A DNA stretch of 64,000 nucleotides from Actinoplanes sandaracinus. GTDB taxonomy: Bacteria > Actinomycetota > Actinomycetes > Mycobacteriales > Micromonosporaceae. Location: NCBI RefSeq assembly GCF_030009775.1, contig NZ_JASCTH010000005.1, positions 124,001 through 188,000 on the forward strand, written 5' to 3'. Below the pieces are notes generated by a model. It worked only from the letters and a program-made list of their open reading frames with translations, did no database searches and was not told the origin of the DNA. This document shows positions 40,674 through 49,767 of the stretch, piece after piece; within the stretch, counting starts at the first letter, position 1, and each line of letters starts with the position of its first letter. The position numbers were made by a program, and so were the translations under genes.

Positions 40674-40963
40674 GCCCTCCGGGTTGAGTCAGCGTGGGCG
40701 GCGCACCGCTCGCGGCGTCCCTCTGCCGAGGCCGGTATCCCCGGCGGAGGGACGTCGAGCGGGACACCCCAGGCGCGGGCGACCCGGCGCGGAGAATCCC
40801 ACACGCCTGCCGCGTCGAATCCCGTCACACCGGCTCCGTCCGCTCGGTGGGCGTTCCGATCGGCGTCACCGCGACGGTGGTCGAGGCACCAGGTCGAGCG
40901 AGCAGTGCGGCCCAAGGACCACAACTTGTGAACCGGTGCTCACCAGGCACTCCACGAATCCCC
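40674..40963. other. Non-coding stretch after the ATC-hydrolase-like gene
   Basis: I see no supported gene here. Open frames on both strands lack family motifs and are typical of high-GC background. It leads into the GH81 promoter region. Confidence 0.5.
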
Positions 40964-40979
40964 GTTAATCGACATTAAC
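40964..40979. promoter_or_regulatory. Inverted repeat GTTAA-N6-TTAAC upstream of the GH81 promoter
   Basis: Arms at 40964-40968 and 40975-40979. It lies 13 nt before the -35 box, where an activator or second repressor copy would bind. Its GTTAA half-site resembles part of the TGTTAACG motif before the GH43 gene at 58432. Confidence 0.45.
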
Positions 40980-40991
40980 CGATTGGAAACA

Positions 40992-41044
40992 TTGACCGAA
41001 CCGCGTGGAGACCGCTAGCGTCTCGATCGAGAGAGCGCTCTCTC
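40992..41044 (+). promoter_or_regulatory. GH81 gene promoter with 16-bp LacI-type operator
   Basis: A -35 TTGACC (40992-40997) and a -10 TAGCGT (41016-41021) are 18 nt apart. GAGAGAGCGCTCTCTC (41029-41044) is a perfect 16-bp palindrome covering the expected start of transcription. Central AGCGCT palindromes are the operators of actinobacterial LacI-family sugar repressors (CebR/BglR-like). No lacI gene lies in the window, so the repressor is encoded elsewhere. Confidence 0.7.
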
Positions 41045-41135
41045 AGCACGCCGCAACCGGTTCCGGCCGACTGCTCTCCGGAGGCGGAACCCGCCCGTCC
41101 GCGCCCCGCTCCCCCATTACCACCGGAGGTCGTCC

Positions 41136-43985
41136 ATGCGTTCATCCTCCACACCGCCGCCCGTCACCGCTCTCACCAGCCGCAGCCGCACCCGGCTGGC
41201 CGGGCTGGCCGCCGCCACCGTTGTCGCGGTCGGCTCGGGCATCCTGGCCGTCGCGTTCTCCGGTGCGGCGAGCGCCGGCACGATCGGCGCCGGCAGCTAC
41301 ACCGAGACCCTCCCGGCCGGCGCCAAACTGCCGTCGGGCTGCGGTTCGGTGTCGACCAACCCGCGGGAGAACGTCACCACGAACGCGCCCAGGGGCGGCG
41401 TGCCCACCAACGACTGGTGGTCGTCGCTGCTGTTCAAGAAAGGCGACGACTGCAACTTCTCGCAGCCCCTGTACGCCCACCCGGTCGCGTACCGGCCGGT
41501 GGCCAGTGGGCTGGGTCTGTCGTACGAGCAGACGCCCGCCATCAGCGGCAGCCCCACCGGCCTCGGTGAGTACCACTACCCGTACGCGCAGAAGGTCGTC
41601 GCCGGTGTCGCGGGTTTGAACGCGCCGAAGGCGCTGGTCGACGGCTGGACCGACTGGACCGTCACCCCGTCGTGGAGCGACGGCGCCCGCACGTTGAAGG
41701 CCACCATCGGCCACGGCCTGCCGCTGAGCTACTTCCAGGCGACCGGCGGCGACGCGCTGCTGACCGTGACCGGACCGCCGACCGCCTGGTCGAACAGCGG
41801 CAACCGGCTCGGCTTCTCGATCGCCGGCCAGGACTATGTGGCGTGGGCGCCGGCCGGTGCCACCTGGAGCGCGAGCGGCAACACGTTCCGCTCGAACCTC
41901 GCCGGCAAGGGCTACTTCACCGTCGGCGTCCTGCCCACCACATCGGCCACCAGCGTCGCCGACAAGCTCGCTCTCGCCGACTCCTGGGGCCGGTACGCAC
42001 ACCACCATGTGACCGGCACCCGGGTCGCCTACTACTACGACCAGGCGAGCGGCGCGGTCGAGACGACGTACGGCTTCACCACCACCGCCCGTGAGGGCAA
42101 CGGCTCGGGCACGGTCATCGCGCTCTACCCGCACCAGTGGCGTCACCTGACCGGCTCCACCCCGGCGGCGCAGACGTACGTCTCGCCCCGCGGCCGCATG
42201 AAGATCGTCACCGGCACGCAGTTCAAGACCGCGATGAAGTACACCGGGGTGCTGCCGGAGATCCCCGCCGTCGCCGACAGCGGCGGCGCCGACCTGACGA
42301 CGATCACCGGCTACCTGAACGCCGAGCTGAACAACCCGGCCGACTTCCGCGGTGACGACACCTACTGGACCGGCAAGGGCCTCGGCCGCGCCGCCCGGAT
42401 CGCGGAGATCGCCGATCAGCTGGGGATCGTGACGGTGCGCGATGCCGCGCTCAGAATCATCAAGACCCGCATCACCGACTGGTTCACCGCCACCGCCGGC
42501 AAGACGTCACGGGTCTTCTACTACGACAAGAACTGGGGCACCCTCATCGGCTACCCGGCGTCGTACGCCTCCGACGAGGACCTCAACGACCACCACTTCC
42601 ACTACGGCTACTACGTGGCCGCGGCGGCGACACTCGCCAAGTTCGACCCGGCGTGGGCCTCGAACAGCCAGTACGGCGGCATGGTCGACCTGCTGATCCG
42701 CGACGCCAACAACTACGACCGTGGCGACACCCGGTTCCCGTACCTGCGTGACTTCGACATCTACGCCGGCCACGACTGGGCGTCCGGGCACGGCGCGTTC
42801 GGGGCGGGCAACAACCAGGAGTCGTCGTCGGAGGGCCAGAACTTCTCCAACGCCCTCATCCAGTGGGGTCAGGCCACCGGCAACAGCGCCGTGCGCGACG
42901 CGGGCGTCTGGTTGCACACCACCCAGGCCGCGGCGATCAACGAGTACTGGTTCGACGTCACCGGCGAGAACTTCCCGAGCCAGTGGGGCCACAACTACGC
43001 GGCCATCGTCTGGGGCTCCGGTGGCGCGTACGCCACCTGGTTCAGCGGCGAGCACGCTCTCGTCGTCGGCATCAACATGCTGCCGATGACCGGTGGCCAG
43101 CTCTACCTGGGCGACCACCCGCAGTCGGTGCGCGACACCTACGCCGAGCTGGTCCGCAACAACGGCGGGGAACCGCAGCAGTGGCGCGACATGCACTGGC
43201 AGTACCTCGCGCTCGGCGACGGCGACGCGGCGCTGGCGAAGTTCCGGGCCGGTGGCGGCAACTACACGTCCGAGGAGGGCGAGAGCAAGGCGCACACCTT
43301 CCACTGGATCCGCAACCTCGCGGCCCTCGGCACGATCGACAAGACCGTCACCGCGAACCACCCGCTCGCCAAGGTGTTCACCAAGAACGGCGCGAGGACG
43401 TACGTCGCCTCGAACATCACCGGCAGCGCGCTGACCGTGACGTTCTCCGACGGCCGCACCATGAATGTCGCCGCCGGCAAGACCGCCACCACCGGCGCCC
43501 TGACCTGGAGCGGCGGCAACGCCAACGGTGGCGGGGTGGTCACCCCGCCGTCCAGCAGCCCGCCGCCGAACTGCACGACCGGTCCGTTGCTGTCGCAGGG
43601 CCGGCCCGCGACCGCGTCGTCCACCGAGAGCGCCGCCTTCCCGGCGAGCCACGCGGTCGACGGCAATGCCGCCACCCGCTGGTCGAGCGCCTTCGCCGAC
43701 CCGCAGTGGCTGCAGGTGGACCTGGGATCGGTGCAGACCCTGAGCCGGGCCGAGCTGACCTGGGAGGCGGCGTTCGGCCGGGCGTACACCATCCAGACCT
43801 CGGCGGACGGCGCCGCCTGGACCACCGCCGCCACCGTGACCGACGGTGACGGCGCGGTGGACGCGCTCCCCCTCTCCAGCAGCGCCCGCCACGTCCGGAT
43901 CAACGGCACGACCAGGGCGACGCCGTACGGCTACTCCCTGTTCGAGTTCAAGGTGTACGGCGCCTGCGGCACGGCGGTCCGGTAA
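41136..43985 (+). CDS. Secreted GH81 endo-beta-1,3-glucanase with C-terminal F5/8-type (CBM32) module
   Basis: A 949-residue exported enzyme. The signal peptide ends after VAFSGAASA. Residues about 48-775 form the GH81 body: PRGGVPTNDWWSSLLF, FYYDKNWGTLIGYPAS, DLNDHHFHYGYYVAAAA (general acid Asp), then HDWASGHGAFGAGNNQESSSEGQNF with the catalytic-region Glu residues. After a Ser/Pro linker (VVTPPSSSPPP) the last 130 residues are a discoidin/CBM32-like domain (GRPATASST, GNAATRWSS, PQWLQVDLG). It cuts beta-1,3-glucan of fungal or plant walls outside the cell. A LacI-type operator upstream should give glucan-induced expression. Confidence 0.93.
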   Translation: MRSSSTPPPVTALTSRSRTRLAGLAAATVVAVGSGILAVAFSGAASAGTIGAGSYTETLPAGAKLPSGCGSVSTNPRENVTTNAPRGGVPTNDWWSSLLFKKGDDCNFSQPLYAHPVAYRPVASGLGLSYEQTPAISGSPTGLGEYHYPYAQKVVAGVAGLNAPKALVDGWTDWTVTPSWSDGARTLKATIGHGLPLSYFQATGGDALLTVTGPPTAWSNSGNRLGFSIAGQDYVAWAPAGATWSASGNTFRSNLAGKGYFTVGVLPTTSATSVADKLALADSWGRYAHHHVTGTRVAYYYDQASGAVETTYGFTTTAREGNGSGTVIALYPHQWRHLTGSTPAAQTYVSPRGRMKIVTGTQFKTAMKYTGVLPEIPAVADSGGADLTTITGYLNAELNNPADFRGDDTYWTGKGLGRAARIAEIADQLGIVTVRDAALRIIKTRITDWFTATAGKTSRVFYYDKNWGTLIGYPASYASDEDLNDHHFHYGYYVAAAATLAKFDPAWASNSQYGGMVDLLIRDANNYDRGDTRFPYLRDFDIYAGHDWASGHGAFGAGNNQESSSEGQNFSNALIQWGQATGNSAVRDAGVWLHTTQAAAINEYWFDVTGENFPSQWGHNYAAIVWGSGGAYATWFSGEHALVVGINMLPMTGGQLYLGDHPQSVRDTYAELVRNNGGEPQQWRDMHWQYLALGDGDAALAKFRAGGGNYTSEEGESKAHTFHWIRNLAALGTIDKTVTANHPLAKVFTKNGARTYVASNITGSALTVTFSDGRTMNVAAGKTATTGALTWSGGNANGGGVVTPPSSSPPPNCTTGPLLSQGRPATASSTESAAFPASHAVDGNAATRWSSAFADPQWLQVDLGSVQTLSRAELTWEAAFGRAYTIQTSADGAAWTTAATVTDGDGAVDALPLSSSARHVRINGTTRATPYGYSLFEFKVYGACGTAVR

Positions 43986-43994
43986 GGATGGACG

Positions 43995-44022
43995 ACGGCC
44001 GGGAGCGGATGCTCCCGGCCGT
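43995..44022. terminator. 12-bp perfect hairpin between convergent GH81 and GH5 genes
   Basis: ACGGCCGGGAGC (43995-44006) pairs perfectly with GCTCCCGGCCGT (44011-44022) around GGAT, 9 nt after the GH81 stop. It can act on both converging transcripts. Confidence 0.75.
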
Positions 44023-44079
44023 TCTCCCACCATGTCGGCCCGGATCCACGGATGCCGGCCGGCACACTCCGCTCGGAGA

Positions 44080-45231
44080 TCACTGTTGAGTGGCCAGGTG
44101 GCCCTTCAACCCGGCGCCGAAACTGGTCGGGGTACCGGTGTGGTCCTTGATGAGAGCCGGGCCCTTGACGCAGTCCCAGGTGTTCCAGGTCCAGCCCAGA
44201 TAGCCGACGCCGTGCGCGTCGGCCCACCTCATCAGCGTGTCGATGAATGCGTGGCCGCAGTCGTTCTCGCCGATCTCGGTGATGGTCAGCGGAACGACGG
44301 CCGCCACCGGCGCCAGTTGGCTGTCGAAGCAGGACACGCTGTTGCAGGCGTTGAAGTTGTACACATGGGCCGAGGCCGCGAGATTGCCGGTCGGGTCGAC
44401 CGGCCGGTACTGCAGCCATTGCCTCAGGTCGTTCGCGTAGGTGAGCCCACCGAGCAGGATCACGTTCGTCGCCCCGGTCGCCCGGACCGCGTTCACCAGC
44501 GTCTGGAAACCAGCCACCTGGTATCCGATGCCGAAGCAACTGCCGCCGTCACGCCAGCACCGCCACGCGCCGGGCTTGTCGAGGGTGAGGGTGGCCCAGT
44601 CCGGGTAAGGCTCGTTGAAGAGGTCGAAGAGCACCGCGTCGTTGCCTTTGAACATGGTCGCCACGCTCGTCCAGAACGTGGGCGTGTACCGCGCGTCGGG
44701 CATCGGTTTCTGGCAGATCGCCTTCTCCTCCCAGCAGCCCGCCGAGAAGAGCCCGTAGCTGCCCCAGCTCCAGTGCAGCTCCAGAATCGGATTGATCCCG
44801 TTGGCCACGAGCAGGTCCACGTAGTCCTTCACCGACTGCTGGTACGCGGCCCCGCTCACCCCGCCGGCCGGCACGCTCGCGGTGCCGAGCCAGCACTCCT
44901 CGTTCAGCGGCACCCGGACGGCTCGCACGTTCCACGACCGCATCGCGCTGACCGAGGACTGGTCCATCGGACCGTCCCACATGCCCTTTCCCTGGATGCA
45001 GGCGAACTCGCCACCGGACCGGTTCACACCCAGTAATCGGTAGCTCGCCCCGGTCTGCGTGACCAGCCGGTTCCCGGACACATGCAGGGCGGGTGCGGGC
45101 GCCGGCCGGTCACTGCTCGCGGCCGGCGCGGCCGCGGCCGGTCGCGCCGCGGGCAGACCCGCGACCACCCCGCCGGCCAGCAGGAGCAGAAGCACGGCGA
45201 GGGATGCGAGAGTCGGGTGTCGCTGTGGCAT
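44080..45231 (-). CDS. Secreted GH5-family glycoside hydrolase (cellulase/mannanase-like)
   Basis: A 383-residue secreted protein with a signal peptide (LASLAVLLLLLAGGVVAGL) and an Ala/Pro-rich leader. The (beta/alpha)8 blocks follow: YRLLGVNRSGGEFACIQG, AVRVPLNEECWLG, NPILELHWSWGS, VLFDLFNEPYPDW (acid/base Glu in NEP), and VVPLTITEIGENDCG (nucleophile Glu in TEIGE). GYLGWTWNTWD is the terminal aromatic strand. Several Cys suggest disulfides. It hydrolyses a beta-1,4- or beta-1,3-linked polysaccharide; the exact substrate is not decided by sequence. It converges with the GH81 gene. Confidence 0.88.
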   Translation of the reverse strand: MPQRHPTLASLAVLLLLLAGGVVAGLPAARPAAAAPAASSDRPAPAPALHVSGNRLVTQTGASYRLLGVNRSGGEFACIQGKGMWDGPMDQSSVSAMRSWNVRAVRVPLNEECWLGTASVPAGGVSGAAYQQSVKDYVDLLVANGINPILELHWSWGSYGLFSAGCWEEKAICQKPMPDARYTPTFWTSVATMFKGNDAVLFDLFNEPYPDWATLTLDKPGAWRCWRDGGSCFGIGYQVAGFQTLVNAVRATGATNVILLGGLTYANDLRQWLQYRPVDPTGNLAASAHVYNFNACNSVSCFDSQLAPVAAVVPLTITEIGENDCGHAFIDTLMRWADAHGVGYLGWTWNTWDCVKGPALIKDHTGTPTSFGAGLKGHLATQQ

Positions 45232-45440
45232 CAGGTGACTCCAGGCACGTGATCAAGAAGGTGGCGACACGCTATCTCACGTATGTCGATGCTTCAATCT
45301 GCGTCCCGGGCAGAGGCTCATACTCACCCGACGACACCGAGGCGCGGCGTCCGGACAACGACACTTGCCACGGCCGGAAGTGAGACGGATTTCCGTTACT
45401 GTGCCTCGTAACGCGCCGCAGACCCGCCGGAGGAGCTCGC

Positions 45441-47705
45441 TTGCCGACAGAGGACGCCAGCCTGTCGGACCTCGGCGAGGCGCTGCGCGAACTGCGCCGC
45501 CGGCAGGCCCGCCGCGACGGCGAGCGGCAGCTGACCTACCGCGAACTGGCCGAGCGGACCGGCTGGTCGCACGGCATCATCGGGGAGTACTTCGCCGGCC
45601 GGGTCCTGCCGCCGACCGACCGCTTCGACCTGCTGATCCGGCTGCTCGGCGCCACCCCCGCCGAGCAGGGCGCCCTGGCCACCCTGCGCGATCAGGTCGA
45701 GGAGCAGCGCCGGCGCGGCGACCAACGGCCTCGCGAGCTGCCCGCCGCCGGGTCGGGAATGGTCGGCCGCGACGCCGAGCTGTCCGAGCTGGACGCCATG
45801 CTCACGGGCAACGCCCCGGTCGTGATCAGTGGAATGGCCGGGATCGGCAAGACGACCCTGGCGTTGCACTGGGCGCACCGGATCGCGGCGCGGTTTCCGG
45901 ACGGTCAGCTGCACCTGAACCTGCATGGCTTTCATCCGGAAGGTGCCATGTCGGCGGGCGAGGCGCTGAACACGCTGCTCTCCTCGCTGGGGGTCGCCGC
46001 GCCACGGATCCCGCAGGATCTCGAGGCCCGGGCCGGGCTCTACCGGACTCTGCTGCAGGACCGGCGGATGCTGGTGATGCTCGACAACGCGGCCGACGCC
46101 GAACAGGTCCGCCCGCTGCTCCCCCCGGCCGGCTGCCTGGCCCTCGTCACCAGCCGAGGCCAGCTCACCGGCCTGGTCGTCAGCGAAGGCGCCCGGCCAC
46201 TGAGCGTGGACGTGCTCGCGGTGGACGACGCGCGGCGGCTGCTCGCCGAGCGGCTCGGCGCCGGGCGGGTCGAGCGGGACGCGGCCGCGGTCGAGCGGAT
46301 CGTCACGGCCTGCGGGCGGCTGCCGCTGGCGCTGGCGGTGGTGGCGGCACGCGGGGCGCTCAATCCGGCGTTCAGCCTCGACGACATCGCGGGTGAGTTG
46401 GACGGGTCCGGCGCGACGTCGGCGACGGAGACCCTCGCCGACGTGCGGACCGCGTTCTCCTGGTCCTACCGGCTGCTGCGGCCGGATGCGCGGCGACTGT
46501 TCCGGCTGATCGGGCTGCACCCGGGGCCGGACCTCACGGCGCCGACCGCGGCGGCACTCGGCGGACTGGGCGTGACGCGAGCCGCGGCGATCCTGGCCGA
46601 GCTGGCCCAGGCCCGGCTGACCGTCGAGCACCGGCCGGGGCGGTTCGCGTGCCACGACCTGCTCCGGGCGTACGCGGGCGAGCTGTCGGAAAGCGAGGAC
46701 CCGGCGGCGGACCGCCGGGCCGCCGTCGACCGGCTTCTGACCCATCTCGTGCACGCGGCGGGGGCGACGACGCTGGTCTTGGACCCGTTGCGGAAGCCGA
46801 TCGGGATTCCGGCGGGTGAGCCGCCCGCCACCGTGACCCGGCCGGCCGACGAGGTCGCCGCGATGGGCTGGTTCCGGGCCGAACACCGGGCGCTGCTGGC
46901 CGCCCTGGACCTCGCCGTCCGCACCGGGCTGGACCGGCAGGCGTGGCGGCTGGCCTGGGGCGTCGTGGTCGCCCTCGAACGCGACGGCGGCTGGCAGGAC
47001 TGGATCGCCGTGCAGACCACGGCGCTGCGGGCGGCGGAGCGGCTGGGCGATCCGGCGGCGAGCGCGTTCTCGCACCGTTCGCTGTCGGTGGGCTACGCCC
47101 GGCTGGGGCGGACCGCGGAGTCCCGGGCGCACGCGCTGGCCGCGTACGAACTCTTTCTTCAGGTGGACGACCCGGCCGGTGCGGCGGTCTGCCAGCACGC
47201 GCTGGCCTTCACCTCCGAGACCGAGGGCCGCTGGGCGGAGGCGATCACACACGCCGAGCGGGCCCTCGCGCTGTTCCGGCGGGCGCACGACCCGGTCGGG
47301 CAGGCACGGGCGCTGAACTCGGCCGGGCTCTACCAGGCCGAGCTGGGCGATCACGACGCCGCGCTGGACAGGTGCGGGCAGGCTCTGCGGTTGCAGCTCG
47401 GCATGGGCGACCTGGGCGGGGCAGCGGCGACGCTGGACAGCCTGGGCACGATCCGGCACCAGCTCGGCGACCACCCCGCGGCGATCGGCCACTTCCGGGA
47501 GGCGCTGGCCCTCTTCGCCCGGCAGGGCGACCGGATCGGCCAGGCCGACACGCTGGGGCGGCTGGGCGAGACGCAGCGGGCTGCCGGCGACGTCGCGGCG
47601 GTGCGACAGTCGTGGCAGCAGGCGGTCACCCTGCTGGAAGAGATCGGCCACCCCGGTCTGGCCGGCGCCCGGGCCCGTCTCGCCGCACTGGACCGTCAGT
47701 CGTAG
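45441..47705 (+). CDS. XRE-type HTH - NB-ARC - TPR regulator (AfsR-like STAND protein)
   Basis: A 754-residue protein from TTG 45441 with GGAGGAG at 45429-45435. Residues about 5-65 are an XRE-like helix-turn-helix (YRELAERTGWSHGIIGEYFAGR). The NB-ARC domain follows, with Walker A ISGMAGIGKTTLALHWA, kinase-2 RRMLVMLDNAAD, CLALVTSR, and ACGRLPLALAVVAAR. The C-terminal third has TPR-like repeats with blocks such as ARALNSAGLYQAELGDHDAAL. This is the layout of STAND signalling regulators controlling metabolism or development in actinomycetes. It stands alone. Its last 10 nt overlap the convergent gene at 47696. Confidence 0.88.
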   Translation: MPTEDASLSDLGEALRELRRRQARRDGERQLTYRELAERTGWSHGIIGEYFAGRVLPPTDRFDLLIRLLGATPAEQGALATLRDQVEEQRRRGDQRPRELPAAGSGMVGRDAELSELDAMLTGNAPVVISGMAGIGKTTLALHWAHRIAARFPDGQLHLNLHGFHPEGAMSAGEALNTLLSSLGVAAPRIPQDLEARAGLYRTLLQDRRMLVMLDNAADAEQVRPLLPPAGCLALVTSRGQLTGLVVSEGARPLSVDVLAVDDARRLLAERLGAGRVERDAAAVERIVTACGRLPLALAVVAARGALNPAFSLDDIAGELDGSGATSATETLADVRTAFSWSYRLLRPDARRLFRLIGLHPGPDLTAPTAAALGGLGVTRAAAILAELAQARLTVEHRPGRFACHDLLRAYAGELSESEDPAADRRAAVDRLLTHLVHAAGATTLVLDPLRKPIGIPAGEPPATVTRPADEVAAMGWFRAEHRALLAALDLAVRTGLDRQAWRLAWGVVVALERDGGWQDWIAVQTTALRAAERLGDPAASAFSHRSLSVGYARLGRTAESRAHALAAYELFLQVDDPAGAAVCQHALAFTSETEGRWAEAITHAERALALFRRAHDPVGQARALNSAGLYQAELGDHDAALDRCGQALRLQLGMGDLGGAAATLDSLGTIRHQLGDHPAAIGHFREALALFARQGDRIGQADTLGRLGETQRAAGDVAAVRQSWQQAVTLLEEIGHPGLAGARARLAALDRQS

Positions 47706-48133
47706 AGGAACCGCGGACCACAGCAGACGATCAGGAACGCCACGGCCAGCAGGATCGGGACGATGAGCGCCGGGCTCTGCCCCACCGGCCGGCCCGGTCG
47801 CAGCGGCCGGCCGAAGCGGTTGCCGATCCCGGGCGGCGGCCCCGCGTCGTAACGGGGCGGCGGCAGCCGGTTGATCCGGGCGAGCTGGCTCGCGTTCATC
47901 AGCAGGGCGATCAGCCCGGCCGGCGCCGGGATCCCCCACCACCCGGCGACCAGGGTGAACTTCTGCTGCTCGCGGAAGACGGCCAGCCCACAGTCGCGGC
48001 AGAAACCGCCGGACCGGGTCCGGACATGGAAACCGATCAAGATCACCACCACGGCCCGGAAGGAGGCGTACGCGGACGGGCCGCCGCCGCAGACGTCACA
48101 CGAGACGATGGGCGCCGTCCGGGATGTCGTCAC
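47696..48133 (-). CDS. Small Cys-rich two-helix membrane protein (hypothetical)
   Basis: A 145-residue protein; GTG 48133 is chosen because GGAGG lies 5 nt upstream. Two CxxC pairs (VSCDVCGGG and GGFCRDCGL) near the N-terminus look like a zinc ribbon. Hydrophobic segments are at about residues 18-30, 54-68 and 122-138. The linker between them is rich in Pro and Arg. The C-terminus overlaps the regulator gene tail to tail. No function is assigned. Confidence 0.62.
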   Translation of the reverse strand: MTTSRTAPIVSCDVCGGGPSAYASFRAVVVILIGFHVRTRSGGFCRDCGLAVFREQQKFTLVAGWWGIPAPAGLIALLMNASQLARINRLPPPRYDAGPPPGIGNRFGRPLRPGRPVGQSPALIVPILLAVAFLIVCCGPRFLYD

Positions 48134-48360
48134 GATGTCCTCCGAGAGATCGGTGTCAGAGGAGAATCGTGGCGGTCCAAAGCCGGGTGGGCACGCGATC
48201 CTGGACATGGTTGGACAGCCGGCCCGCCGCGAGTCGGCCGGCGACAGCGCCCACAAAGCTTCGCCGCCACCGTATTGTCAACTCGCACCTGGGGCGGCCG
48301 TCCACCGCCGTGCCGTGCCGAGCAGGTCGGGCGGGGTGCGCGCCGAAGGAGAGGGAAACC

Positions 48361-49362
48361 ATGCGGATCACCGTGCTGGGCGCGGGTTCGTGGGGTACCA
48401 CGGTCGCGTCCGTTCTCACCCGCCGGGATCACGAGTCGCTGATCTGGGCGCGCAGCCCGGCCACGGCTGACGAGATCAACGCCAAGCACACCAACGAGCG
48501 CTATCTCGAAGGTTTCCCGCTCCCCGGCCGGCTTCGCGCCACGGCCGACCTCGCTGAGGCGGCGGCTCACGCGGAGTTGCTCGTCGTCGGCGTGCCGACC
48601 GGGGCGTTCCGCGACACTCTGGTGCAGGTCCGGCCGAACCTGCACCCCTGGATCCCGGTGGTGAGCCTCAGCAAGGGTCTGGAGCGCGACTCACTGCTGC
48701 GGATGACCGAAGTGATCAAGGAGGTGTTGCCGGGGCATCCGGCCGCCGCGCTCACCGGCCCCAACCTGGCCAAGGAGATCATGGCGGGCATGGCGGCGGC
48801 CACGGTGATCGCGACGGAGGATCTCACCGTCGCCACGGAGATCCAGCGGGTGTTCCGGCGCGGCCTGCTGCGCGTGTACACCAACCACGACGTGATCGGC
48901 TGCGAGGTCGGTGGAGCGCTGAAGAACGTCGTGGCGATCGCCACGGGCATCGCACAGGGCCTCGGCGTCGGCGACAACACCCGGGCCGGGGTGATCTCCC
49001 GCGGGCTCGCCGAGCTGACCACGCTGGCGGTCGCGATGGGAGGCGAGCCGAGCACGCTCGCCGGGCTGGCCGGGATGGGTGACCTCGTGGCGACGTGCAT
49101 CAGTCCACAGAGCCGCAACCGGCACGTCGGCGAGCAGCTCGGGCGGGGACGGAGCCTGGACGACATCCTCGCCGAGATGGGGCAGGTCGCCGAGGGGGTC
49201 AAGACGGTTCACGCCGCGGTCCGGCTGGCCGACCGTCACGGGCTGGCCATGCCCATCACCCGCACGATCCATCGTGTCGTCACCGGCGACATCACCGCCG
49301 AGCACGCCTATGGCGGCCTGCTGCGTACCCACCCGGCCGGACACGAGTCCGACCCCGGGTGA
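48361..49362 (+). CDS. gpsA: NAD(P)H-dependent glycerol-3-phosphate dehydrogenase GpsA
   Basis: A 333-residue enzyme reducing dihydroxyacetone phosphate to sn-glycerol-3-phosphate for phospholipid synthesis. MRITVLGAGSWGTTVASVL is the Rossmann GxGxxG start. VVSLSKGLERDSLLRMTEVI, AALTGPNLAKEIMAGMAAATVIA, GCEVGGALKNVVAIATGI (active-site Lys), GDNTRAGVISRGLAEL and GMGDLVATCISPQSRNRHVG are the diagnostic blocks. GGAGAGGG stands just before ATG 48361. It lies away from other lipid genes, and this genome may have a second copy. Confidence 0.94.
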   Translation: MRITVLGAGSWGTTVASVLTRRDHESLIWARSPATADEINAKHTNERYLEGFPLPGRLRATADLAEAAAHAELLVVGVPTGAFRDTLVQVRPNLHPWIPVVSLSKGLERDSLLRMTEVIKEVLPGHPAAALTGPNLAKEIMAGMAAATVIATEDLTVATEIQRVFRRGLLRVYTNHDVIGCEVGGALKNVVAIATGIAQGLGVGDNTRAGVISRGLAELTTLAVAMGGEPSTLAGLAGMGDLVATCISPQSRNRHVGEQLGRGRSLDDILAEMGQVAEGVKTVHAAVRLADRHGLAMPITRTIHRVVTGDITAEHAYGGLLRTHPAGHESDPG

Positions 49363-49365
49363 CGG

Positions 49366-49704
49366 TCAGCCGTCGGTGATGCCGTCGCACGGGGCGTCCG
49401 GCGCCGGCGGGCAGCAGCAGGCGAGGTAGCTCTGCAGTTCGGCCAGCCGGGCGCCGATGGCGGCGGGGTCGGCCCGGTACCGCACGAGTCTGCCGTCGCG
49501 GGTCGCGGTGACCAGGCCGCCGCGGCGCAGGATGGCCAGGTGCTCGCTGGCGGTGGACTGGCCCATGCCGCAGCGGTCGGCGACTTCGCCGACGGTGAGT
49601 TGCCGTCCGCCGGCGAACAGCAGCATCACCTGCTGCCTGGTCTCGCTGGCGAGGGCTTTGAGGAAGTCCTGGGATGCCCCGTCGAGGGGTGGAGGTTCGG
49701 TCAT
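49366..49704 (-). CDS. ArsR-family metalloregulator
   Basis: A 112-residue winged-helix repressor. The HTH is TVGEVADRCGMGQSTASEHLAILRRGGLV with a Cys in helix 3 (DRCGMG), where ArsR proteins bind As(III). A C-terminal Cys cluster (ACCCPPAPDAPCDG) adds four thiols, an unusual second metal site. It is divergent from the flavin monooxygenase and transporter genes, 63 nt away, and should repress them until a thiophilic metal or metalloid binds. Confidence 0.87.
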   Translation of the reverse strand: MTEPPPLDGASQDFLKALASETRQQVMLLFAGGRQLTVGEVADRCGMGQSTASEHLAILRRGGLVTATRDGRLVRYRADPAAIGARLAELQSYLACCCPPAPDAPCDGITDG

Positions 49705-49767
49705 CGGATATCAGTCTGCCCCACAACAACGTTTCGTCTTTTCCCGATGTGACGATACATTGCTCGC

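Noticed and set aside
42507-44033. A long minus-strand frame across the GH81 gene
   Set aside because: Shadow of the GH81 reading frame; no motif.
45396-47942. An 848-codon open frame on the minus strand opposite the NB-ARC regulator
   Set aside because: No recognisable domain and biased composition; the plus-strand frame has clear HTH, NB-ARC and TPR motifs.
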